From: Chrysomallon squamiferum
Lineage: Eukaryota > Mollusca > Gastropoda > Neomphalida > Peltospiridae
Reading direction: 5' to 3'
Length of the DNA stretch: 64,000 nucleotides
NCBI GenBank assembly: GCA_012295275.1
Contig: CM022673.1
Location: 12,808,288-12,872,287 of the forward strand
Under the pieces are notes generated by a model, which saw only the letters and a program-made list of their open reading frames with translations, ran no database searches and was not told where the DNA came from. Positions 14,030-25,784 of this stretch are shown here, piece after piece. The position numbers and the translations under genes were made by a program. The stretch's first letter is position 1. Every line of letters begins with the position of its first letter.

Positions 14030-14365
14030 GCAGTAAGAATAATAGTAATAATAATAGCAATAATAATAATATATTAATAGTAATAATAGTAGTAATAATA
14101 ATAATAATAATAATAATAATATTTATAATAATAATAAAAACAATAATAATAATAATAATAATAATAACAGTGATAATAATAATAAACAATAATAACAGTA
14201 ATAATAATAGTGATAATATAATAAGCAATAATAATAGTTATAATAGCAGTTGTAGTAATAATAATAATAATAACAACATCAATAAGTGTAATAATAATAA
14301 TAGTAATAATAACAATATTATTAATAATAATAATAATAATAACAGTAACAACAAGAACAACAACA
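14030..14365. repeat. (AAT)n/(AAC)n trinucleotide field
   Basis: Interrupted AAT, AGT and AAC units over more than 300 bp, abutting the left arm of the inverted duplication. The right arm is bounded by the complementary (ATT)n field at 19400, so the trinucleotide tail probably belongs to the duplicated unit. Confidence 0.9.
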
Positions 14366-14630
14366 GTAATGCTAAATATCTATTAAAGATATTCAACACA
14401 TTTCTGTGAACGATTATGAGACGTTGAGACATCAGACACACGGGCACTCTAACCACTCACACATCAACTTACATACAAACACCCACCCACACCATGGATT
14501 TACATCAAATAAACTTCATTGTGAAGATTTCTTTTATAATCACCTTCAGCACGAGGAAGTGAAGAAAGTTTTACTAAATTAAAAATTCACAAACAGTTAA
14601 TTTGATAGCAAGGCACTCTCCTCTCCATCT
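14366..14630 (-). repeat. Left arm of a nearly identical inverted duplication
   Basis: The reverse complement matches 19115-19380 across about 265 bp with, by eye, five single-base differences plus one 4-bp and one 1-bp indel (about 98% identity). Inside it, read on the minus strand, is GAGTGGTTAGAGTGCCCGTG, which resembles a tRNA A-box region. That sequence and the trinucleotide tail are consistent with two young insertions of one SINE-like family in opposite orientation. A segmental inverted duplication is the alternative. Confidence 0.9.
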
Positions 14631-14639
14631 CTAACAATA

Positions 14640-15351
14640 ACAATAACAACAGACATGTAAAATAATTCTACAGGTGTTAGTGACAAGACAATTAAAAAAA
14701 AAATGTTAAATTACACTTTACATCATCATCAAAATTTTGTCATGGGCAAATAAGAAATAAAAACAGAAATGACCAAAACAAAAAGGTCAAAATATTTATG
14801 TACAGTTATCACTAAATAACAAGACGTTACATAAGACTCTATTACAGGTGCTGTGAGGTTTTCCATTTTGCCGCTGTAATTGTCTCTGTTACATCACAAG
14901 TCAACACTGGTTTGCTTTATGTCTAGTTAATTGTTTGTTCTTCTTTTCAAAATTCATCACACTCTGTTTGTTAGGCTGCTAAATGTAATGATTATCAACA
15001 AATGCCCCATTAGATAAGCTGTCAGTCTCGTTAAGGTTCAAACTGCACCTTGCTGATTCTGTTATAGTGTCATCACTTTCGCATTCTTTAATAACGTGAC
15101 TTAAAGGAGACGACAGATCACAAAAACAAATGAGGTGATTTTAAAAATGTACAACACCAACCACTAACTCCTCAGTCTAACCTTGTAACATACTAACTGA
15201 ACGCTTGAATCTCAGCTCAAAAGATTCTATAACTATTTTGTTGTTTAAAATAATTTGTTATTGTTATTATTATTATTGCTATTGTTGTTGTGGTTGCTGT
15301 TGTTGTAAGTATACATATATTCACATTATGGTATAGACAGGGTTATTTTGA

Positions 15352-15383
<32 letters not shown>

Positions 15384-18300
15384 TCAATAATTAAAAATAT
15401 TTAAAATTGATTTTGCTTTTATGTTATTAATTTTGAAAAATGTCAACTGAATTAGTAAATAACAAACACATAAAATTTAAATAATAAAAAGAAGGAAAGA
15501 AAACAAAACATCAAAAAATAATAATAAAACAAAAAACCGAAAACAACAAAAGACAATAACCATAAAGCCATGGATTTAAGAAATAAATATAAATAATTTA
15601 AAAAAAAAAAAAAAAAAAGTTAAATTAAGCTTAGTTTTGCAATGATAAATTTTATTACAAATACATTTTATTTCAATGAGATCTGAAGACTGAAAAATTC
15701 TATGATGTTTACTTTTATACAGTTCCACATCTTCTCATCAAACATTTATTAAATACACTCATCTATCATCAAGAAAATGAAGAAAGTTTTGTGTGTGTGT
15801 GTGTGTGTATGTCTGTGTGTGTGTGTGTCCAACTGAAATAAAAAAGTAGTTTTAATTTTTGATTAAGTAACTGATTTAATTTTCTATTATGAAGATCACA
15901 ATTTTCTTTTCTTCTTTTTTTTTTTATACCACAAATAACAATTATTATGAGTAAATTATGATTTTTTTTTTAAAATAATGAAATTTGCATGACACCAGCA
16001 AGAAATCTTTTACAAGAATCTTGTGACAGACTGGGTAACACACCCCACAGAGTTTATAAATTTACTGCAGATACTAAACAGGATTCAAAATGGCTTAATG
16101 AGATGGGAGAATTAAAAAAAAAATTATGGTCGTTTCAATATTAATATTAATGACCTTTTATCATGATGATGTATTATTAAGATAATGACACTAGTAGAAA
16201 CCAGTATTAGTTGCAACATGAGAAGAGTGGTTATTGTTATTTTTATTATTTTGTATTTCTATTCAAGATAAGCTTATTATTTATTTGTTATTATTATTAA
16301 GATGATGATTGATTATGGTGATATTATTATTCACTAGTAGTGGTATTAGTTGCAATAGTGCATTATTTTTATTAACATCATTATTGTTTATTATTATTTT
16401 ATTGTTTTAATTGTTGTTGTTCATTAACATCAACATCATTGTTGTTGTTGTTGTTGTTGTTGTTATTATTATTATTATTATTATCATTATTGATAAAGAT
16501 ATTTTTTTAATATTTACTTTTCCATCAAACAGGTAAGCACATACCACAATCTTTCAGAGAACAAACACTGTGGACTTATATATAAATCTAACACACTATT
16601 AACTAATTGAACGCCCACACAACAGTGTTTCAAAGAACAGACAGTACAAATGGCCGCACACGAATCTGGTACATTTTAACTTCACTTCTGTCCAGTCCAT
16701 TTCTCCAACAACATTCTCAGGAGAGGTAGAGGAAGAAAATAATCAGATTTGTGAATTCTGAGCTCTCATTCTTCTTTCTCAGACAACACTTGTCCCTTCT
16801 TGAGAGTCTCTTTATCAACCCTCTGAAATCTGCTTATGGTCAGTGGACATTCAAGCACATCTATGCCTGGCAAGCTGGATCATCTGCATATAACATTGTT
16901 AGTTTGTTAGATTATTAATTATGATAGAATAGAGTGTCTAGTGGTCCTTTTTATTATAAGCACTTTATCAGACAGTCAGTTATCTAAAATATGCTTGCAT
17001 CCAGCCAGTGAAGATTCAAGTATATCTCTGCTAGGCAAACAATCTGAAAGCTTGGATTATCTGTATATAATGTTGTTAGTATTAGTGTGACAGTTAGAAA
17101 ATTTTTGTAGTAATTTTATATGACATGCACTTAATCATTCAATTTTCTGAAATATAATTACACATCCATTTTCAGTACAGTCTAAAATCCTGTATGATCT
17201 TATGATAAGATGTATATTAGTTAGACCCAAGGATATTTGACCTAAGTTCCTGCCAGTTATCAAGTTAATGTCTTAACCAATGTATTACTGAAACAATTCA
17301 AAACTGGTGATGTGGTAATGAAGTGTAATGAATGGTAGTACAAAACAATAATAATAACAAATAAATAAAAAATAAAAAAAAAATAAACTGTAGCTTAAGA
17401 AATAGTTGTATAAAAAAAATATTAGTTTAAAACATTATTGAATAAAAAAATGTGTGTATGTGTGTGTGTGTGTATATTTATATTATGTCTTCATATATGT
17501 GTGTACTAATGGTTTTTTGGTTGTTACATCTCATATTTAAAAAGTAATTAGTTTTTACTGACATTACTACATCATTTAACATGACAGTGAATTTTACAGT
17601 TGAAATTATCCAGATCTCAACAATAATCTAACTTTTTGTCAGACCTGATAGTTTTGATACAAACCACAAACACAATTATCATACAAACATACAAACAATG
17701 AGTTTGTCAAACAACATTTCATGTCTGTGTATGTGTGTGTGTGTGTGTGTATGTTTATGTGTGTGTGTATGTGTGTGTATGTGAGTGAATGCATATGTGC
17801 CTTGTATGTTATAGATTTTGTATTGATTCTTCTTACATATACTCTAGTGGTGTTAATGTATATCTTGAATACACACACTCAAACACAAACACATGCATGC
17901 ACACACACATACACACATATACATATACATTTATTACTTATTTGTTTCATATTCAAGTCTCTGTCTGTTAGTTTAACATGTGATTTTCACATTTGTTTCA
18001 GTGATCCAGTCTTTCCTAATAATAATATAGTTTATCATATGAGATCTTACAGGGAAAAGTAAAGAAAATAGAAAGAAAGAAAGAAGAAAAGAAAAAGGAT
18101 TAACAGATAGATGAGTCGTTATTTTATTATTATTAACATTATTACTTTTATATTTATTATTATAATTGTTGTTATTTTATTAGTAGTAGTAGTACATTAT
18201 CATCATTATCATTACCATCGTTATCATCAGCTCATTATTATATTACCATTAAAAATATAATTTTTCTTTTTAATTACCATCATAATTACCATGATTATTA

Positions 18301-19110
18301 TGATAATTATTTTTATTATTCATAAAAAAAAAAGAATTATATTTTCTTCTGTTGTTATCTCAGTTATGACATCTTTATTTTTTTTTCTACACCTCATTAC
18401 TTTGTCTTCTCATGTTTTCTGTTCATTATATATATTTTTCTTCTTTTTCTTTTCTTTTTTCACAAACAGCACAAGACTTCAAAGCATGTCTGTTTTTCTT
18501 ATTTATGACAAGAATGACAATTTATTTTAATTAGAAATTTTTTCATGATAATTAGTACAAATAAGCTCAGTTTATGCTAGCATGATTTTCAGACAGACAG
18601 AAAGAGAGGTAATGAGTGAGAGAGAGATAAAGTATGTGAGACAGAAAAGGAGAGAAAGAAAGAAAGTGTCAGAGAGATTAAGAACGAGAGAAAAGTGAGA
18701 GATAAAAAGACGGATATAATGGAGAGGATGTATCATACATGAAGTAAATATACAGAGGTTGATATAAAAAGGAAAAGAGAGAAAAGACGGTAAAGAAAGA
18801 GAGAGGAATAAAAATTCAGAAACAGAGATAAGGTGACAGCAGCAGTAGAAAGCAGAAGACAGAACAACTGAGAATGAAAAAATGAATAAGGAAGAAAAAA
18901 AAAGGGGAGAAAAACACGTAAATGACAGAAAACATTTATCATTTCATCAAAAGAGCAAAACTATGTCAGCACTTTATTGCTAACGAAGCCTCAAAAATCA
19001 TCTCAAACCAAATCACTGGGTATTAAAACAGAGACTGAACTCTCTTGATGAATTACATGTGACAAACATCGTGGTTGTGAGATGGGTTTAACCACCTTGT
19101 TTGATTAAAG
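14640..19110. other. 4.5-kb spacer between inverted arms
   Basis: AT-rich sequence with poly-T (15359-15384), poly-A (15600-15618), (TG)n (15790-15828, 17455-17472, 17725-17785), (CA)n (17871-17930), (GTT)n (16436-16480), (ATT)/(ATC)-rich tracts (18120-18345) and purine-rich sequence (18596-18915). Islands of complex sequence at 14990-15130 and 16580-16760 have CpGs but no frame. No transposase or reverse-transcriptase frame is present, so the arms are not the ends of an obvious autonomous element. Confidence 0.6.
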
Positions 19111-19114
19111 GAAG

Positions 19115-19380
19115 AGAGATGGAGAGGAGAGTGCCTTGCCATCAAATTAACTGTTTGTGAATTTTTAATTTAGTAAAACTTTCTTCACTTCCTCGTGCTG
19201 AAGGTGATTATAAAAGAAATCTTCATAATGAAGTTTATTTGATGTAAATCCATGGTGTGGGTGTTTGTATGTAAGTTGATGTGTGAGTGGTTAGAGTGCC
19301 CGTGTGTCTGAATGTCTCAATGTCTCATAATCGTTCACAGCAATGTGTTGAATATATTTAATAGATATTTAGCATTACTG
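19115..19380 (+). repeat. Right arm of the inverted duplication
   Basis: Mirror copy of 14366-14630, starting AGATGGAGAGGAGAGTGCC and ending in TTAGCATTACT before a (TTA)n tail. It lacks one GGGT present in the left copy near the GTGTGGGTG tract. Confidence 0.9.
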
Positions 19381-19395
19381 TTGTTGTTCTTGTTT

Positions 19396-19590
19396 TTATA
19401 TCTTATTGTTATTATTATTATTAGTAGTAGTAGTAATAGCAGTAATAGTAGTGGGACAAGTAATACAGTTATTATTATTATTATTAATAGATATTATTGT
19501 TATTTGTGTTATTATTATTATTATTATGATTAGTTATTATTGTTATTTGTGTTATTATTAGTGTTGTTGTTGTTGTTGTTGTTGATGATG
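19396..19590. repeat. (ATT)n/(GTT)n field
   Basis: Interrupted ATT, AGT and GTT units, the tail side of the right arm. A 22-bp phrase with TTAGTTATTATTGTTATTTG is duplicated at about 19490 and 19532. Confidence 0.9.
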
Positions 19591-21200
19591 TAAATTTCTG
19601 TACAAAATAGTTTTTTTCATTCTTATCAAAAATGATAAATAAATTAAAAAAAACAACAAAAAACACAACAGTTATTTGTGGCATATCACAAAACACAAAC
19701 ATTTTGCCAAAGAATATCATTTCTTCAAAAATATTATCAGTGACAGAAAAGAAACGAAACCTAAAAATAGCTGTAAGGAACAATATTCTTTTCATATAAA
19801 TGAGTCTTCATAAAAAACATCATTTTCAATTAAAAAAAAATCCATCTGGATTAAAAGGGATCATGAAAGGCATGAAGAACAAATTTCAATGAAGAAATAT
19901 TTAAAAACATGAGAACAACCAGAGGATATGAATATAAATAACTTTTTTTTTGGCTTGGTAACAAAACTTTTCAAAAAGTAATTCCACTTTTCTGCTTTCC
20001 CTTCAAGCGTAAAAGATGTTTCCTCATAAAAATGAATCTTCAGTTTAAAAAGGAAAAAAAAAAGTATTTTTAAAAATTTCAAAATTGGAATTTGAAAAAG
20101 TGTTGAAAAGGAGTTTTAAAATACAAAGAAGACTTTTTGGTAGAAAGTGTAAATATCAAAAATGAAACAAAGTGACACAGAAAAATGTATAAAAAAGTTA
20201 GCAGTAATTTAGCAAAAACCTCAACAGCAACATCAACAACAGTACATGTAGTAACAATTGATAGTATCAGTGACAGTAGATGTTATAGACATAATTGTAG
20301 TGGTAGTGGTAGTAAAATTAGTAGTAATAATATAATAATAATATAATAATAACCATCATCATCATTAATACTGATGTCATTTCTACCCAGTACAAGACAT
20401 GTATATTTTTTACTCAGCATATTTTAATATTAACAGTTATTATTAAATTTATCACATAGTTAAATATTAGAGCAGAAACCTGTTGCTGCCACACTAGCTT
20501 TAATAAAAGCAGCAAGGATTATTTTCTAAGGACCTTGACATAAATCAAGTACGTTGTGGGAACGTGGTTGGAATGGAAAATAACTTATCTAGCAGATGCA
20601 ACTGAATTGATCTGATATCTTCTAAGACGTTCACACAGGGTGTTGTCTGGAATTGGAGTAGTCTTTCAAGGACACCAAAGGGGTGGGGGTGTTTGAACCT
20701 GTGCCCTTTTGCTGATCTGTAAACCATTCCTTCTATCCTGCAAATACTGTTATGTTTTCAATCTTGGCAACAGCACAAATTTATGATTTGTAGATCAAGA
20801 TGAAACATAGAATAAATTTTACACCACATCTGGTTTATAACAGTAAATGAGACATGATAAAAAAAAAAAAAAAAGGAAGAAATACTTAATTTTCTCTAAT
20901 TTCATTACATGTTTAATTACCATGCGGAGAGTTCTGAAAGATGAAAATTACTTAGTATGGTAAACACCTGTCTTCAGGACTGATAAGGGTAGCCATGTTT
21001 TTTAAGACTTGCTAATGTAATGATGATTTACATCCTCATATCTCAACTGATAACCATGGCACACTTTTCCTATCAAGTTTTTGATTCTTTATCATTGGTA
21101 AAGATTGAATGTATATATTCCATCTTTCTGTTATAGATTTACATTAGTAAATATGGTAAATTTATATTAGAATGTAACAGTAAATATTCAACTTATAATT
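19591..21200. other. Non-coding stretch with one complex island
   Basis: A/T-rich to 20450 with GTA/ATA simple sequence (20280-20365). At 20470-20750 the sequence is complex (GGTTGGAATGGAAAATAAC, GGGGTGGGGGTGTTTGAACC) and resembles other dispersed islands containing TGGAATGG(G)AAA at 28715-28735 and 63078-63087. Probably an old interspersed repeat; the 60-codon minus frame is not called. Confidence 0.35.
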
Positions 21201-21204
21201 ATTA

Positions 21205-21250
21205 TTCGTGTGCGTATGTGTCTGTGTGTGTCATTGTATTTAAACAATTA

Positions 21251-21286
<36 letters not shown>

Positions 21287-21290
21287 ACGT
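21205..21290. repeat. (GT)n microsatellite
   Basis: Interrupted at the left, pure from about 21255 to 21283. Confidence 0.9.
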
Positions 21291-21489
21291 ATATGTATGC
21301 TTGCATAAATGCACATATTTTCATCAGAAAGTATCAAAATAAATTTCCATATATAAACACCGACTATAAAATCATGCAAGAGCACTGTGTGGAACTGGAT
21401 ATAACCCTCTAACGAATACCCCATCCAGTGAGTTCTCTAAGCAGGCTAAATGTTTAAGATTATAAGCATTATGATGAGACACAGGAATT

Positions 21490-21610
21490 ATCTGGTTTTA
21501 TCAAGCACTTTACACCTCCCAATGACTAGCAGACGTCAATTACCAGGCCCAGCCTCACACTGACATTGTGTGGCCTGTGGTGAATAGGAAAGTGCTAGTG
21601 TCTGCAGCCT
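21490..21610. other. Complex block with nested inverted repeats
   Basis: AGCACTTT (21504-21511) pairs with AAAGTGCT (21589-21596). Inside lie ACCAGGC (21542-21548) with GCCTGTGGT (21573-21581) and CACAC (21556-21560) with GTGTG (21568-21572). The outer arms are separated by unequal side loops (30 against 7 bases), so it is not a regular microRNA precursor. Could be a structured or regulatory element. Confidence 0.3.
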
Positions 21611-21699
21611 CAATTTGGATCACATCAGACAATTAGCTCTGAGCTAAAAAAATTGTTATTAGTGATGTCTGTTACTCTTTGGAAATCATTTTAAAATAT

Positions 21700-21895
21700 A
21701 TGAAGAAAAAAGGAGATGAAGATAAATGATAATGAAGAAAATGGAGATAAGGAAAATGATAATGAAGAAAATGAAGAAAAAAATAAAGAAGATGAAGATG
21801 AAGAAATTGAAGATAAAGAAGATAAAGAAAATGGAGAAGATGAAGAAAAAGAAGACAAAAAGAGGAAGAAATGAAGATAAAGAATAAAAAATAAT
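21700..21895. repeat. GAAGATAAAGAA-type purine repeat
   Basis: Degenerate GAAGAT, GAAAATGGA and GATAAA hexa/nonamers over about 200 bp. Minus-strand frames of Phe/Ile/Ser are translated repeat. Confidence 0.85.
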
Positions 21896-22335
21896 ACGAT
21901 GAAGATTATTTTTGTGTAGGATGTTATGAATGTTTTTAAAAATGTACTGAATGTGTTGTTCATTTTTACTTTTCCTTCTACGACCCAAAATGTTTTCAAT
22001 TAACAATCAATAAAAAGAAAGCTGTTCAGTGAACTCTCACACAGGTTAATACTAGTGGTTATGAAGATCATGTGTTTGGAGATAATAAAAATTACAGAGC
22101 TCTGGTTGGAATGGGATTGATAACTAATAAATGATAATCACTGAAGACATCAAATTATAGATGTTATTCCACAGATGACTTATATCTGTTTCTCTGATGA
22201 AAGTTTTCTCAAGGGAAGATAAAATATGTGTAGTAGAAAATGACAGCTAACTGATGTGTTTAATTATTACATGTCAAAGTTAATAAAGAAACATTAAACA
22301 GTTTCCATTTTCTGTGTACCTTCATTTTATTTTTA
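21896..22335. other. AT-rich unique stretch
   Basis: No feature recognised. Confidence 0.4.
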
Positions 22336-22344
22336 TTTTCTATT

Positions 22345-22420
22345 TACTCCCTCTCTGTCTCTCTCTCTCTCTCGTTCTTCCTCTGTCTCTTTTTATCACT
22401 CTGTCTCTCTCTTGTTCTTT

Positions 22421-22480
<60 letters not shown>
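22345..22480. repeat. Pyrimidine tract with (CT)n
   Basis: Imperfect CTCT/CTGT then pure (CT)n at about 22424-22477. Confidence 0.95.
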
Positions 22481-22514
22481 CACTGTCTCAAAAATAGGCA
22501 GGATAATCTATTGC

Positions 22515-22765
22515 CATCTTTATTTTTTCTTCTATCTGCTATTCTGTCTATTTATATATCATATGTCATATCTAATCTATTTGTTTATCTTTTAGTACCC
22601 CTTAGTATTTCTGTCTTCCACTTGTCTCTCTCTCTCTTTGTATCTATATCTATACACATCTATATCTCTATCTATCTATCTGTCTGTCTGTACATATATA
22701 TATATGTATGTATATGTGTGTGTGTGTGTGTCTGTGTGTGTGTGTGTATGTGAGTTTGTACATAT
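22515..22765. repeat. TCTA/TCTG/TG simple repeats
   Basis: Interrupted (ATCT)n, (GTCT)n and (TG)n units, ending at about 22750. Confidence 0.8.
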
Positions 22766-22849
22766 ATCTATTGTTTAGTCTGTATGTCACTATTTACATC
22801 AGCATGTTTTCAAAACAAAGCTTTCTGTTTATCTCTGACAGAGGAATAG

Positions 22850-22985
22850 TCACTGTCAAACTTTACTATTATTAAATGATTAACCCTGCAGACATTCCAG
22901 CAGCTCATTAATACAGAATAGATTTCTAACAGCAACGCTAGCTAATCTTACATGCATCCGGAACGGGAAATCAAAAGAGATTGCA
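22850..22985. other. Unique complex non-coding block
   Basis: Contains CCAGCAGCTCATTAATAC, a CTAGCTAATC and CATCCGGAACGGGAAATC in an otherwise A/T-rich context. Candidate conserved element only. Confidence 0.25.
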
Positions 22986-23273
22986 TTTTTCTGAGTTTGG
23001 TGAATAACTGGGACAGAAATTTAGAAAATAATATAATTTGAAAAATATTTTTGAAAAATATTTCTGAAAATAAAGTGGAAATTAAAAACAATTTAAAAAA
23101 AGAAAAAAAAGAAAGACTTTTAAGCAAACACAGTGTGATAAAAATATATTATTTCAAAATCTAGTAATAATTTTAATGGATTGAAGAGTTTGGAGAATAG
23201 GTTATTTATTATGAATTATTTTATACTGATGAAAAAGTAATAATTACTAATGGAAAGAGAGGACATGTATATC

Positions 23274-23319
<46 letters not shown>

Positions 23320-23935
23320 CATTTACTCATACACATAGTACATATATATGGAATTGTTAATAGTGTATCATTGATTTTCAAGAATAGTGTAACTGATTTT
23401 ACAACAGAGATAAAGTCAGAAAGAAAATATCTGATATTTTATTTATAAAAATATTCACTGGAGATAACAAGAAATAAAATAAATATTTAACAGGGGATAA
23501 GAATGAGTTAAAGCCATTGCTATTTGTCAACTGATAATTTAAAAAAAAAAAAGAAGATGAATATTTTTTTATCTAAAAATTACTTCCCGGTGCACAAAGA
23601 TTTTGCATGTGTATAATTATATGATAATTATATTATGAGCGAACAGAAACACAAAAACATGTTCAGACCACACACATGTACATTCAAATACAAAAAAACA
23701 TTCACACAAGTACAGATGCATTCATAACAGACATATGCAGAGATAGACAAATATACATGTCAGTATATATATATATTCACTCATTTGCTTCAAAACATAT
23801 GATTGCACACAAGTATTTGCCTAAAATAAGTAAGATAAAACATAAAGTAAATAGTAAGTCAATAAATAAGTATGTATATATGTATTTAGCAGTTAAACAC
23901 ATTTGTAAATACAAGAGTGGAAATGTTCACTGACT
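22986..23935. other. AT-rich stretch with (GT)n
   Basis: (GT)n at about 23276-23316; the rest is unremarkable. The 85-codon frame at 23676-23933 is CATA-rich simple sequence. Confidence 0.5.
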
Positions 23936-23937
23936 GA

Positions 23938-24500
23938 TGAACTAACTAACTTACTAACCACAAACAAAAGCAGTTTCCCAACCTATCCAGTTAACTATCT
24001 CTTTAATTAACCAAACGAAAAGAATTTAGCTGATAGAAAAGTAATGTAACTTGTCAAATTTACTAACACCATAATGTGCCGAACTCATTAACATACTAAC
24101 AGATTAATTGGCCGAACTCACTAACATACTAACATGCTTATTAACAAACTCACTAATATATTAACAGGGTTAGGATATTATTCAATTAAATGCCCAGTGA
24201 AAAAACATATTAAAAGGCTAATTTACAAAACTAACTAACATACTAACTTGCCAAACTCAAAAACATACTAACTTTTCAAACTTACTAACATGCTAACTTG
24301 TCACACTCATACATATACTAACTTGCCAAACTCTCCAACACACCAATCTGTAAAATTATAACTGCAAAACACACTTACTATGAGACTAACTTGTCAAACT
24401 CACTAACATACTAACTGATTAATTGCCAAAGACATGTACTAAAAGACTGACTTCTCAGACACACTAACATACTAACAGAACTCACTAGCCACACCAACAT
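23938..24500. repeat. Degenerate minisatellite, ACTCACTAACATACTAACTTG units
   Basis: About 20 diverged copies of a unit of about 22-28 bp built from CAAACTCACTAACATACTAACTTG. The array ends about 50 bp short of the donor end of the minus-strand exon, so if that exon is real the array lies in the following intron. Confidence 0.8.
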
Positions 24501-24550
24501 ATTATCTGCTGGACTAGAATAGAAAAGAAAACTAAGTAGGAAAGCCTTAC

Positions 24551-25035
24551 TTTTCTAACTTGTGAAGATGAGGAATCCGTCGAGGCTGGACTGGACTGAC
24601 TCCTGAACAGATGGCATCTTCATCTAAATTCATCCATGGTATGTGTGTAGGGGTCAAAGGACGCCTTTCCTGGGCTGGAGCATCCATCCTCTTCTTCTCA
24701 TCAGTAATTCCAGGTAAAACAATTTCCGACTTTGATTTCACTGTATCCACATTGTCACTGCCTGCCTTTAGTTTGGCAGCATCAACACTGTCCTTCTGTT
24801 TTGCACCAGCAGTGTCAACAGTATCCTTCTGCTTTGTTACAACAGTGTCAGTGTTGTCATTTTGCTTTGCTACAGCATCAACATCATCTTTTTGTTTCAC
24901 GGTATCGTCAGCTGCTGCACTGGCCTTTTTCATATCGGCAACATTTTGGGGATTATCTTCATCTTTTCTGGTTTCATTTTGTAAAAGAGTTGTTATTTTT
25001 TCAATGTTTTCCTCCATGATGGTGCTCTGTGCCAT
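24551..25035 (-). CDS. Unknown protein, N-terminal coding exon with KQKD repeats
   Basis: I do not recognise the family. The frame starts at ATG 25035 (AACATGG, A at -3 and G at +4, a good Kozak context) and runs 161 codons plus two bases to a donor GTAAGG at 24550-24545; unspliced it would stop one codon later. A pyrimidine-containing TTACCTGTTGTGCAG acceptor-like site ends at 25065, giving a 29-base leader in the same exon. Residues 1-45 are polar. Residues 47-100 hold a repeat of about 11 residues with KQKD/KQND at 47, 57, 68 and 79 and VDT/VDA between. Residues 105-155 are proline-containing (VLPGI, PLTPTHIPWMNLDED, SPVQPRRIP). The protein is very hydrophilic with no signal peptide or membrane segment, so it is probably an intrinsically disordered N-terminus. 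GC is clearly higher than in the flanks. Later exons, expected to the left, are not identifiable. Confidence 0.62.
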
Positions 25036-25066
25036 GTTATGGAAATGTTTAAACTTCAGATGAACT
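25036..25066 (-). other. 5' leader and acceptor-like site of the minus-strand exon
   Basis: Reading the minus strand, TTACCTGTTGTGCAG ends at 25065 and is followed by a 29-base leader up to the ATG. If used, an upstream untranslated exon lies further right. A transcription start inside 25100-25200 is the alternative. Confidence 0.4.
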
Positions 25067-25099
25067 GCACAACAGGTAAGATATCCAGGTACTCAGAAT

Positions 25100-25780
25100 C
25101 GTTAATGAAATAACACAGGTGTTCCGATTTGGCAGTATTACAGGTGTTTTCAAATGATATTCAGAAAGATTATTAGGGGTGGTTGCTGGGGGGGGAGTGT
25201 TTTGTAGGGTGTTCTGTTTATGATCAAGAAATTTACAAAAAAAGTTTATGTCTAGTCAAAATGCTTCAGAGGTAAATTATATCCCAAAACAACATTTTAT
25301 TTATTTTGATGAATATTTTTTGTTCTGTTAATTACTTAAAGTCTTCAGTATTATATATTTTTTAATTATTTGACTGACTGTAAAATAACAGAATCCAGAA
25401 AAAAATATTTGTAGTATTCTTGTAAAACTGGCAGCCAATTATATTTTTTGTAATAAATAGTAAAATTCAAAATATTACTGCATGAAAAAATACTAACAAA
25501 ACATTATAAAATAAATCAACACTTAAATATTATCCTTAGTTTAAAACTAAAATATCTAATTTCTTTTTTAATTCTTAAAATCAATTACTGTTTAATTTAT
25601 AAAAATCTGTTTTAAAGCATTTACTCTAACTAAATTTTTTGTACTTTTTTAATGGTTTTTTTTGTTATATAAAAAGAAAAACATCAGAGATCTTATTTTC
25701 ACAAAACAAAAGCAAGCAGAATATTAAATATTAAATAAACAAATAAATTTAATAATCCATACAATCTTTAAAAACATCTA
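25100..25780. other. AT-rich non-coding stretch
   Basis: Contains a G-rich run near 25176-25200 and then A/T-rich sequence. No promoter motif I can defend. Confidence 0.4.
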
Positions 25781-25784
25781 AATG

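Noticed and set aside
14640-19110. Inverted arms as terminal repeats of a 5-kb DNA transposon
   Set aside because: No transposase-like frame lies between them, and both arms carry a trinucleotide field on their outer side, better explained by two opposed insertions.
21504-21596. AAAGTGCT arm as a microRNA with an AAGTGC seed
   Set aside because: The side loops are strongly unequal (30 against 7 bases), which is not a Drosha/Dicer-type precursor.
23938-24500. CRISPR-like spaced repeats
   Set aside because: The CTAACATACTAAC units are degenerate, without constant spacers, and the genome is plainly eukaryotic; the same holds for the 28-bp and 35-bp arrays.
24611-25063. 150- and 95-codon plus-strand frames opposite the minus-strand exon
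   Set aside because: Antisense shadows; the minus strand has the Kozak start, acceptor and donor, and its translation has an in-frame coding repeat.
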